Shown here piece after piece: positions 51,301 through 61,602 of a stretch of 64,000 bases of DNA. The DNA is taken from NCBI GenBank assembly GCA_037447655.1, contig JBBHKE010001764.1, forward strand, positions 243,305-307,304, given 5' to 3'. The notes under the pieces were generated by a model. The model ran no database searches. It had not been told where the DNA came from and was given only the letters and a program-made list of their open reading frames with translations. The translations under genes and the position numbers were made by a program. Position 1 is the stretch's first letter; each line of letters begins with the position of its first letter. This DNA comes from Zygnema cylindricum. Taxonomy: Eukaryota; Streptophyta; Zygnematophyceae; Zygnematales; Zygnemataceae.

Positions 51301-54300
51301 TCCTAGCCAAACATCATCCAGAGTCTTTTCTGTGAAGATGTTAGCTCGAGAAGCTCACCTCTTTCGCATACACTGCTAGTCGTTGAAGTGTAATAATTAT
51401 AGTTACACTGACAGAAGGTCGTTGAAGAAGAAATATTACGAACACAAGTTCCCTGTCCTGAGCAAGCTCCACCTGGTTGAGTTGCGTTGCAAAACGCCTC
51501 ACAAGTTGATCGATTCTTTTGTTTTTCCGCAGTACAGTAAGAATCTTCATTGAAGAGACAGTTGTTTCCGAGAGCACCAGCTATGCAATATCTATTAGGG
51601 TCAGAATAATAATCATTAAAAGAAATTGGTCCAGTTAAATAATTAGTACTCAGGTTCAAAGAGGCTTGATACGATTGTGATATGGAAAGACCACCAGTAA
51701 GAAAGTTGTTTTGAAGCCAACTGCAAGAAAAAAAAAAAACAACAACACAATCAACATCTTTTAACAAACTTTTAAAGTAAGTTTGGCAATAACGGGAACT
51801 GGTTATAGCAAATTTTCATTTAAGTTTAGGGATGGAAAAAATAAGAAAAAGAAGAAGACAAAAATTCTTGTTTTAAATCAAGTCTACAATCAAAGAGAAG
51901 AATGTTTCTTACCACCAAAAAGATTGTAAAGACATAAATCATTTTCATTGAGTGAGTGTAGAGGTAAACTCACAAAACAGAAGAAACGCTTGAGAATGGA
52001 GGTATTGGCCCTATGATTTCATTATCATTGAGGTAACTACCCAACACAAGGAAAAATGTCAATAAACAAAGTTCTCTTCAATCAAAAACAGCAAGAAATG
52101 AATTGGTTAAATAGAATACTGTCACGCCTTTCATTATTTTTTTTAATTCAGATTCAAAGTAACAAAGAGATATTCCAACAGGAGCAATTAGGGAAGAAAT
52201 CGTCTAAAAGAATTTTCTCATTTGTTGAAGTTTGTTTTTGTATTTGTGTTTTTGTTCATGCTTTTGGTCAATCAAAACAAAAACGAATTCATCCAAAAGT
52301 ACTTACATAGAGTACAATCCACGATCAGAAAATAAAGTATTCGGTATTGTCCATGTGAGTTTATTGAAACTCAAATCCCTATGGAAATCTTAAGGAAAGG
52401 GTTAATATCTCTCTTTTGGCCCTTTTGGCTAAAAGTTTGAAACAGTCAACCATAAAACGTAAACACAACCACAGGAACAACATTTTGTTCTTTTGTGATT
52501 ACAGTCTTTTTTCTATTTTTTTACTACAAGACAAAATGGTCAAAAAGACTTGGTAAAAAAGGTTTTTGGGATTTCTGCAGATTAGGTTTTGACCACTGAC
52601 TGTGAAAATCGTAAAACCAAGTAAAACCAAGCACGTAAAGAATAATCTGGGGAAATAACAAAAATCAAAGAACGTGCTCCAATATTATAAGTTTAAATCG
52701 GAATTAAGCATTTGGCTTGATGACTTACAAATAACGAGTATAGTAGCCATTTACTGGAAAAGCTGATCCTGATAACTGATTATTGTTCAGAAAACTGCAA
52801 TGTTTTTAGCACAATTGAGATCAAATAAGAAAATGACACGTTTCCATAATTGCGAGCAAAAATAACCAATCATAGGTAGCCAATGATGAAAAGATGATCA
52901 TCATTTACTTTCTCAAAAAAATGCTTGTCAAAACCACGGCTTTTAACTAAAACGGCAAAATTAAGATTCTAAGACCTTCAGCAAATATCCGACTGGACAA
53001 ATAATAATGTCTTAAAATGTAAGAATCTAGATAAAACTTGGGGAGTAGCATGTTATTTTATTAACATTGGCCCGAACATGGTACTTCGCTTTACATTCAA
53101 AATATTACAAGATTAAACATGGCAATTGAGACCTTCAGACCAGTATTTCATGTAAGGAAAGTCTAAAAAGCACAATAAATAGGGCAAGGAAACCGAAATA
53201 TATCGAAATTTACTTTGTGGTAGATATAAGAAAGGTAGTCGTAGGTATTTATACTTACACCCATACATCACAACAACGTGGTAAGTACAGCGACGTGCTT
53301 TTAATTTGGTTGAAGCTCGCATCTCTGAAGAAAAGAAACGATATAAAACTCTTAAGTTCATATGTTGTTTCCTGTTTCTCTACTAGCTGATTCCCAAAAT
53401 TGTACGAAAAAGACAAAAAAAAACACAAGGTGGGACGCAGTTCAAAATTTACTCCCCTGAGTCTGCGAATGTGTTTCAAATAAAAAAATGTTATTTTCTC
53501 CTTCACGCAGACAAATGTGGCTGAATATTCTAATGCAGAAAGTTAAGCGTTGTTTTCTTTTTTTAAATAACTTACAGAAAATATAAGTTGCCAGATGAAC
53601 CAAGATCTGAAGGTAGACCACTGAATTGGTTGTTTGAAACGGTTCTGATTCCATACGCATAACAAAGTGTTCATGGATCCCCATCCAGCCCATTTTTCAA
53701 TTGACCCAATAATTATAATTTTTGGACACAAGAAACAGGTCCGCAGGTGCATTTTTCCAAAAGGTGGAACATAGTAAGTTTTGTGGAAAATCTTCCAATA
53801 TTTTCAGGGTTTATTAAATGCTTGAATTTCATGTCAATGCTCCTATACTGTTCTCCTGCTTCAACTTGGGCAAATAAATCACTTCTACATTTTTACAGCA
53901 TACGTAAAAAACTTCACAGTTTAAAAAATAACAAAAAAAGGAATTCACACTAGTCCTAGTTTAAGAAAAACAGCAAAATTGATATCCACAGGTTTCCCTC
54001 TTGAGTGCTTTATTAAACTAACAAAAAAGAATTGCAGATATCCCACTTTATGTGTTCATGAAGTAAAAGAAAATAATACTCACAAAGCGTTTAGTGGAAT
54101 AGTTGTTATATTAATTGGAATGCTTCCGTTGAGCCGGTTGGAGTCAAGATACCTTCACCCCTTCCATTCAATTTCCATTTAATGTCGTAGGCTTAAATCC
54201 ATTAGAAATATTTGATGCATTAAATGGAAGCTCTAGAATCGTAGCAATTGTATAACTTAAAGAGTGCTTATGCGGTTAAATGATTGAAAAACTCACAGCC

Positions 54301-57300
54301 AGTTTAAAGCTGGAAGTCTGCCAAAAGATTGTGGAATAGGTCCTGTAAGGTTGTTTTCTGATAAATCTCTGCAAAAGGAAGCATACAAATAAAAAAATAT
54401 AGACAAATTGAGCTAACTTTTTAAACAACAGATAACTATGTTCTATTGAGAATTTCAATGTAGAACATAAAAGAAAATGTAAATAAACGATAGTTCAGAA
54501 TATTTTTTCGAGAGAAAAATATACGATAGGAAAACTTGTGTAATTGAAAACAGAACAAGAATCGTTAGCATAGCTGAACTAGTGTGCTGTTTATCTCAAT
54601 GTAAAGTAGTCTCACAAATGGTAGAGTTGATTGAGGTTTCCAAAATTTGTAGGAATGGTTCCATTTAACTGGTTCTTTTCCAAAGCCCTGAAAAAGGAAA
54701 ACCAATAAGACAAGTGAAAAATGGCAAATGGCACATAGAACAAACGAAAAAGAAAGTGAAATGAAAAATGAAAGGAAAAACATGCAATCCAGACAAATAA
54801 CCTTAGAAATATCAACGAGGGAATAATCAAAGTCCAAAAGGTATTTTGTGTATTAAAAGGTTCATCAATCAAATGGCGAATGTAAAGAAACTTCTCTCTG
54901 CATAGGGAGCACATTAAAATGCCAGAACTAGTCAAATAAGCTGTCTGGTTTCCTTGCAATAGAATGCGTATAGTGCAATATGCACTCAAAATTTTAATTG
55001 GATGCGTAACATCTCACAGAGAAATCGGTAGTTTCTTGAATATGGTTGAAATTTTTCAGATTGCGTTAAAGACTGTCATAAATAAAATTTCTTAAATGGT
55101 TGTTACAAGGCCGCCTTCATTACCTACTCGTCCTACATCGATATTCATGTTACTTTTTAAATGATACCTTCTTTTGACGACATAATTGTTGCTGGAACGG
55201 TGATGTGAAAATGTTATATGAGAAAAACATATTCGTAGAGGAGGTAAATCATTTAAAACAGGAACTACGATCCCATGAAGCAAAGTTGTTAGAATGGCAA
55301 ACATACGTACAAAACTTTCAATTGCCCGAGATTCTTCATGTTGGTTGGTATGACTCCACTCAACAAGTTTCTATCCAAGGATCTGTAACAAGCACCGTAG
55401 TCACAAAAGTACATTGTTATGATGTTATTCCATATGTCCTAGCCGCGTGGAAGTGAGTACAGACGCTGCATTTGTCTAAAAGTATAAAATTGGCATTTCA
55501 AGCTTTTCAAAGTACTCACAAATATTGAATTTGTTTGCAACTGGTGATGCTCGATGGGATAGGGCCACTGAGAAAGTTATCATTTAATTGTCTGCGTCCA
55601 ACGATAAAGTGTCCTTGCTTAATCTATAAACGTAATTTTTTGCTGAAAAAACTTTGATATTTCTTAGTGGGGTGGAATAGCACGTAGAACACAAGGTCAG
55701 ATCTTTGATATAGATTCACATTTGTGGACAGAAAACATCGTACATAGGTAGAAATCACAACATCTTTTCATTGTCTATCGTTATTTTATTAAATCGTTTT
55801 TTTAGAGTCTCAATGTCAGGGCCCACGATGTTGAAAGTGCTCACAAGTTATTAAGGCTAATAAGTTTTCCGATGAGGTCGGGAATGCTGCCCGTTAATTT
55901 GTTGTTTTGCAAATACCTGCACAAATTTCATTGACCAGGTTATGAAATGACATTTTTCATATAGTACAATTTGAGAAGATTGAAGAGACATTTAAAAAGG
56001 GAAATAGATTCAAAAACTTACATGACTTGTAAAGCACCTAGTTTTTCAAAGCTTCTTGGGATTGAGCCAGTCAATTGGTTCCCGTTCAAGTATCTGTGTG
56101 GATTTTCCAAACAAGCAATCGTCAAAGAATGAAGCAGTAAACCGCATCGTGTCTCACGGGAAATCATGTAGATGATTTAGTAGTGATGCATCACATTTTA
56201 ACACCAATTAGAAATCTATTTCAGTATGTTCTTCATTGTGTTCCTTATTAGACATGGGAACAGATTGAATGTTATATTACTTACCAACTGTCCTCTTCTA
56301 GTAGGCAACAGTGGACAATTGGGTGCATTGTTCGGTACATTTTTTACATGCTTACATCTCAATACTATTTTATGTAAGAAAAACATGAATCTAGGAAGCT
56401 ACCTTTTTTTAAAGTACAACCTGCAACAATTGGCAGATTGCCATGAAATGAAAGACTACACCATGAATCGCTATTAGCGTATATAACGCTAATTCGACGA
56501 CCCTGAATTCTGACCTAAATTCTCAAATAGAATTATTAATTTTATTTAAAAATAAAAACAAATTAGAGTAAATGATTTCCTTGAAAATCCCCAAATTCCC
56601 AATTAGCGTCAATAACTTTAATTATTTTTTAACCCTAATTATTTCATAACGCTAATAGCGATTCACGGTGTACTGTTATATTGTGTGGCTACAACATCTA
56701 AAAAGTTTGGTGAAATCACTGTACGGATCACGTCCCTAGTTGGAAGAAAAAGAAAAAAGGAAGTGACCTTTTAGGTCAATGATCTGCACGTACAATTCAT
56801 TGAGGTTTTTAAGGTCTCCGATAGTTGACGGAATATTTCCGGTCAAGGACATGTCATTGAGAGCCCTGCAAACAAAGATGTCAAAGTATCAGAAAGCTCA
56901 TTTTTCAATGTTAAACGGGTTATAACAATATCGCAAAGGGGTGGAAAGACGACACATGGGAAAAAGAGCAATGGAGTTGAACTGAGATGGTTAAGAACAA
57001 TCTGTTTAAACACCCACAATACTTGAAAATTTCAAACATATTATAAAACACTTACAATTTTCTGATCGACACAAGTTTACCGATAGAACTTGGTATTTTT
57101 CCCGTAAAGTTGTTGGGATAGACAATTTCCCTAACATCACCCAACAGATTCAAATTAATTTGTTTCATCAATTATCATGCCAGTTTTTCAGATAGAAAGC
57201 CAGAATTTCCAACAACAACTTATCAATGAAATATCATTTGCAATGTAGCCCTAGCAGAAAGAATGGGAAAAAGTGAAAGAGAGGGAGGGAAAAGTAGAGG

Positions 57301-60300
57301 CACCACTCACAAATTGGGCAGATTGACAAGATTTCCGATGTTTTCTGGAAGGTTTCCCGTGAAATAGTTTTCTTCAATGCGCCTGAAAGATTCAATTTCA
57401 AACGAGTCCGTGAGATTTTTGGCACCTAAAATATTTCCATGACATGCTTTGGACTCTAGAAAGCTCTAAAGAATTTAAACCGTTAAAAAACATTTAAAAA
57501 CGTCAAAAGTTGGAAACGGTGAAAAACCTAAAAAATATAGGAGACCTTAAAGAATGCCTTGGAAAAGCACTTACATATCAGATAGACTAACCATGTTTCC
57601 AAATGTGGATGGTAGTGTGCCATCAAAAAGATTGTTGTGAATATACCTGCACGAAGTTCAGTTGTAATTTCCCTTGTTATTTTATTTTCCAATGCCAGAT
57701 GTTTTCCATATTCTAAATCTAAGAACATTTGTTTTCCTGATGGAAAGTTGCTAGGAAAGCAAGATAGGTTTTTCAATTGGTATGCACTAGCGCATTTATT
57801 GAACAACAACTCCAAACATATCATGGAGCAATTTCAACTTTTAACGCAGTCATTGAACGATATCAACTTTGAGAGGAAAAACAAGCCTCGCGCTTACATG
57901 CGCCATAAACTGGAAAGATTTCCCATGGATTCTGGTAAGCCTCCTTTTAGGCGGTTGTTTTCAAGGTACCTAAAAGAAAAAATAAAAAATAAAGATTAAA
58001 TAAGGTGAATAATGTTGTCGTTTGTAACACACGCAAATTTCCAAACCATATGCCCCCCACTGTGAACTTTGTTTCCAAAACTCAAAATGTTTTTAGACAA
58101 TTTAAAAGAGGCCATTAAGTTGTTGGTATTTGCAAAAAAAATGGCTGCGAATACCTTGTAGTATTCAAAAACATCCTTATATAAAACATATTGGGGATTT
58201 AAAGTTCCTATAAAAAAATTCAAACTCGTATTTAAACTTTGATTATCTAACCTGATGCTCTCATAGCCTAATATAGAGTTAATATACAGAGTTTCAAGCG
58301 CTCGGCTCTTACTCCTTTCTCCCAAAAAAAAAAAGATTGTTTTCTCCAAAACATAATTCTCAAAAAAATTAGGCTCAAGTGTTTTCTAATTTATGGTACT
58401 ACTTACAACTCTCTTAGGTTCACCATAAATCCAAACGTCGATGGCAATACTCCATCCAAAATGTTGGTCCGAAGCACCCTTCTCATAAGGCAAACAAGAT
58501 TGAAAATGTATGAAAGGAAGCTTTGAAAAAAAAAATTATGACCTTTTAGCTTATAAATCTTATAGTGAAAAACTTACTTTAATTAATTCAACTGACATGC
58601 AAACAAATTACAATTACCACTCAGCCAGAACCATTGTCAATAACTTGACCCTGGAGTTAGATATGAATGTACTTATTTAGAGGACACTCAGTTTTAGGGA
58701 TTGTCATTTCAATTATTTCCCTTGGAACCTGTTGCACAATCTTTAATACCATTTGGAGCATGCTTAAGACCTTTTGTCAGCTTGTCACTTGTAGATCCAA
58801 GAGTCTACACTGGTTATCGCTATTCGTGTAAAGAAACTTTAAGGGTAAACTCGGAGGTAAAATCTACATTACTATTTTTATTGTAGGAGGACAAGGCGAA
58901 TTGTAGTCCACTCCCTTACATTGTATTATTAAGGTTGTTTTGTGAATTTTGGTCAAAAGAAGCCACGACAAAATGAGGGCTATTAAACATCTATAGCGAT
59001 GGCCACGGTAGTTTTCAAGCTCAGGTTTTTAAATTTCCACAATCATGTTGTCGTCACCACATTGTCATTTGAACATTCGCTAACTTGGGAGGCAATTGTA
59101 ATTGGCAAATCTGGCAAAAACATTTGCCAAAAATACTTGTGCAGAATATGTCTTTCCATTTTTTGTCACAAAGTGCGCGGAAGTGAAAAAATTGTAAATG
59201 TCAAAGTGCTAGGTGGATAAATCCGGAGGCATCAAGTTTTTCGCTCATATGTATACAGCCAAATGTTTTTGGAACAACCCGTATTCTGGAGGGAATGGAC
59301 CCTTGAACCTATTCCGTAGGTCAAATATTTCCATGCCTAGTGCCAAAAGTGGTAAATTTACAAGGAGCGGACAAGAACATAAAAAAAACGACTTCTTCAG
59401 ACAATTTTGTCGCAGTCAAAATTTTGATACAACTCCCACAAATATGTTAGCGTATGATTTTACCACAACAGAAATTAAAGCCAGCTACTTGAACTGGTCG
59501 AAATCTGAACTTACAATGTCTGGAGAGAACGAAGGTTTCCGATGGAAGAGGGGAGAGGTCCTGATAAGGCATTTGATTCCAAGTTCCTGGGAAAAAGTGT
59601 GGAAAAAATAGGTGAAAAACATTTTCAAAATTTTCGGCAAATGTACTAAAAAACAACTAGAGAAAAAAAGGATATCCATATCATGTGCAAACTATGCTTG
59701 AAGAAAAAGTAAACACGAGGAATAGCATTTAGTTTCAGTCAAATTCAATAGTGGAAAACTCAACAAGAAACAATTAAAAAGTGGATTGTAATCAGATGAA
59801 GCGGCCTAAATTTGCCTTTTGTGTTGAAGTTCAGAATAAGAATTTAGGAAAAACTCACAGAATTCTAAGCAGCGACAAACTTCCAATAGAAGAAGGGATA
59901 GATCCTGTTAGGTAATTGGCTTGCAAATACCTGAGAGCAAAGAATAAATAATGTTACTGAAAACCAATAAAAGAGCATAGGGCCATTCGTGCCTAGAGAA
60001 CAAACAGTGGATTATAACTATTAGGCTAGGATCCTCTTTGTTTCAGAATATCAATTTTGGTTTCATTGTTTTTCTTGAATGTGTGAGAAATAACATGTAA
60101 AATGCATATCCTTCAACAAGCTTTAACTGCGGTTACAATGAAATGTCCCAAGATATGAGAACAAAAATAAAAAAAAGCCACATCAATCATAAGTGGATCC
60201 ACAAATTCATAACGAATGTTGTACCATAAAAGAGCAGAAATATTAACATGGACTTGTTTTTTTTCACATGTTTTTCAACGTATTTATTATACACACTTAC

Positions 60301-61602
60301 AATTCTTCCAATTTGGTTGCGTTTCCAAGTGATGGAGGGATTGTGCCCATTATTCTATTGTTGTTTATACTTCTGCAAAACCAAAAAATTTGCTATAAAA
60401 AGGTAAACAAAAACAAAAATCAATATCTGCATAACTTTTTTTTGTAAATATATAAATAATCAGTTTTATCAGTAAACTTAAAGTTAAAGTGATGCAACCG
60501 AGAATTGGATAGAAATTGATTAAGCACAACTCTCAAAAGCAGTAAAGAGCGGATATGGTCGCGAAAACTTACAAAATTCTTAAATTAGCCAAACGCAAAC
60601 CAAATGTCGGAGGCAATCCTTTTAGAATGTTGGAAGACAGATCACTGTTCAAATTCACGAATGGAAGTGTTAATACTAACCAATTTTGGATTGAATCAAT
60701 TGTTCGTTGAACTGCATATAATCATTGCTCTAAAAATGCGTAAAAACGAGATCCTAGATCTTTTCTTTACTTTTCTTTGTATATCCTTACACGTAGGTAC
60801 TAATTAAAAATAAAATAAGTTTTTTAGCTTAACACATTAGTTTTTTGTTATGGAAAATTATTGCTAGAGCCAAAAGAGCTAGAAACATCTCAACAGTACA
60901 TGATATATTTATTGCTAAATTTAATCGTCAGTAGATGAGCCACAATGACAAAAAAAAAACAAATAAATTGGTTTCTTATAGCTTTAGTTTCTTTCAAAAC
61001 TTACATTGTATCTGCGCTGATAAGGTTTCCAAGCTGAGAAGGAACCATTCCAATGAGCCTGTTTTGCCTCAAGTTTCTGAGAAATAAGACCACATAACGT
61101 ATTAAGTTTTATTAAAAAAAATATATTTTCCAAGCATATGTGCGTTGCAAAGAAAAATACAGCGTCATTTTCACGAAAACTGAAAATTGTGGAAGCGTAC
61201 AAACTGATGAGATTCGTCAGGTTTCCATAGCTAGCCGGTATACTCCCCATAAGGTTGTTTTGACTTAAGTCCCTAGATTCCCAAACGTCACATCAAATAC
61301 TGTTAGGATGAGGGAAAAAGAGGAAAAAACAAAACATCATTGTGACAAGTGACATGAAATTCTTACAAACTCACCTAAACCTTAATAATGAGAGTGAGTT
61401 TTGTGTGATTAAAACAAAATTTCTGAAATTTAAATGTTTAATTTGAATTGCATCACACCAAACCATACAAACATAGTTCTAGTTTCAAATTCTTTGTTTC
61501 TTTTAGAGATAGAATTATCTTCTTCTGTCATGTCCTCACAATGTTTTTAAACTGGTGATGCTGCCGAGGCCTGGTGTGGCAACCCCATAGTTAATCCTGG
61601 AT
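42219..61602 (-). CDS. Gene B: LRR-EGF-PAN-papain-like(C to S)-EGF-LysM protein (5' end not found)
   Basis: The minus-strand frame is followed across about 38 exons from a short LRR exon at 61602 to stop TGA at 42219. The order is about 25 leucine-rich repeats, an EGF-like segment, a PAN/apple domain, a papain fold, two EGF-like domains and LysM modules. Junctions keep frame by codon completion, for example GAT across 51359/50948, ATT across 50706/49828, GGT across 49655/49130, GGC across 47739/46736 and AAT across 46135/45331. Only 44474 to 43588 is unresolved. No start codon or signal peptide was found, so one or more 5' exons are missing, either in the last 2.4 kb or outside the window. 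The make-up suggests an extracellular protein that binds polysaccharide or protein. Apart from the papain fold, whose nucleophile is lost, it has no enzyme domain. Confidence 0.72.
44976..45196. mobile_element. MITE beside a LysM exon donor of gene B
   Basis: Starts TACACCGCTAATCGTTATTA and ends ACTAATAGCGATACATGG then TGTA. It has the same inner inverted pair as the 40313 copy (cgccacttaaaacat and atgctttaagtggcg). Its edge is about 15 bases into the intron from the donor at 45212. Confidence 0.75.
46135..46736 (-). CDS. Gene B: two EGF-like domain exons
   Basis: Exon 46736-46551 gives NPCGAGTCTVVGQRNLCSCP with further cysteines (SDPCQ, QTCVP). Exon 46284-46135 gives NPCLVGECVNVNSSPGVYTC, then LCPSGYS and ATCLS. 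Both have the CxxGxC...CxCxxG...C EGF layout. The first joins the papain exon through a split Gly codon and the second joins the first LysM exon through a split Asn codon. They act as spacers between the papain fold and the LysM modules. Confidence 0.77.
47739..49828 (-). CDS. Gene B: papain-like (C1) domain with catalytic Cys replaced by Ser
   Basis: Four exons: 49828-49655, 49130-48895, 48529-48392 and 47955-47739. Landmarks: LPQQWNWVQKGGADRV, then YQSTCGASWIFAPISTIES (the oxyanion-hole Gln is kept, but the residue before Trp is Ser where papains have Cys), LSEQQVLDCQGNQMGCSGG, LLLAILQGPMGIMIEASSES, DHNVVVVGY (catalytic His), IIKNSWGVSWGEKGFMRI (catalytic Asn) and GTCGI. The fold is therefore complete and only the nucleophile is changed. 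A Ser at this place is known from silicateins and TINAG-type proteins. It is probably not a normal cysteine protease. No I29 propeptide is visible; the PAN domain comes directly before it. Confidence 0.83.
49310..49450. repeat. Polypyrimidine tract in a gene B intron
   Basis: Nearly pure C/T on plus (cctcccctcc, ctctcccttcc) in the intron between the first two papain exons. Open frames over it reflect base composition only. Confidence 0.75.
50706..50948 (-). CDS. Gene B: PAN/apple-like domain exon
   Basis: One exon of 243 nt encodes about 81 residues with six cysteines: CLGFQNSYTAYENIDAPSYD, EDCGKLCTQECSCSGFV, DMYCWIKYN and GTLYIRNP. The pattern of a CxxxC followed by a CxCxxF stretch, a later CW and a final G.LYIR is that of PAN/apple domains, which bind carbohydrate or protein outside the cell, for example in S-domain receptors and plasminogen. 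Both boundaries fit GT..AG and keep the frame. Confidence 0.75.
51359..51720 (-). CDS. Gene B: last LRR, cap and EGF-like segment
   Basis: 362 nt. It opens with a last LRR-like stretch (WLQNNFLTGGLSI, LNLSTNYLTGPISF) and then a Cys-rich run: RYCIAGALGNNC, STCEAFCNATQPGGACSGQG, TFCQCNYNYY and SVCER. The spacing CSGQGTC..CQC..Y.....C is EGF-like, and the earlier cysteines look like an LRR C-cap. The acceptor is after TTTCTTGCAG at 51721 and the donor GTGAGC starts at 51358. The final G completes a GAT codon with the PAN exon. Confidence 0.75.
51974..61602 (-). CDS. Gene B leucine-rich repeat array, about 25 repeats, one per exon
   Basis: Exons on minus: 61602-61540, 61272-61201, 61076-61005, 60644-60573, 60372-60301, 59930-59859, 59586-59515, 58478-58407, 57969-57898, 57646-57575, 57382-57311, 57130-57056, 56865-56794, 56093-56022, 55916-55845, 55591-55520, 55382-55311, 54687-54616, 54368-54297, 54152-54084, 53644-53576, 53324-53259, 52794-52729, 52378-52307 and 52036-51974. 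Most are 72 nt (24 residues) and give the plant-specific LRR form, for example YLQNNKLTGSIPDLIGKL and DLSENNLTGPIPQSFGRL. All begin with the third base of a codon and end with two bases, so all introns are phase 2 and fall at the conserved hydrophobic position. Repeats 20-23 and 25 are slightly shorter. Plant-type LRRs of this kind form a solenoid for protein or peptide binding. No kinase follows. Confidence 0.88.
56457..56672. mobile_element. MITE in an LRR intron of gene B
   Basis: Starts TACACCATGAATCGCTATTA and ends GCTAATAGCGATTCACGG then TGTA, with long and nearly perfect inverted ends. The interior is AT-rich and differs from the other copies. Confidence 0.75.
58806..59010. mobile_element. 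Degenerate MITE in an LRR intron of gene B
   Basis: Starts TACACTGGTTATCGCTATTC and ends ATCTATAGCGATGGCCACGG then TA. The interior words gtagtccac and ccacgac agree with the 5517 and 18001 copies. Confidence 0.58.
59255..59332 (-). pseudogene. Possible decayed LRR exon of gene B
   Basis: On minus a stretch reads FDLRNRFKGPFPPEYGLFQK, which looks like an LRR repeat. It lies in the unusually long gap between LRR exons 59515 and 58478, but it lacks an acceptor in the phase used by the other LRR exons and a standard donor. I read it as a dead repeat, not part of the mRNA. Confidence 0.4.
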
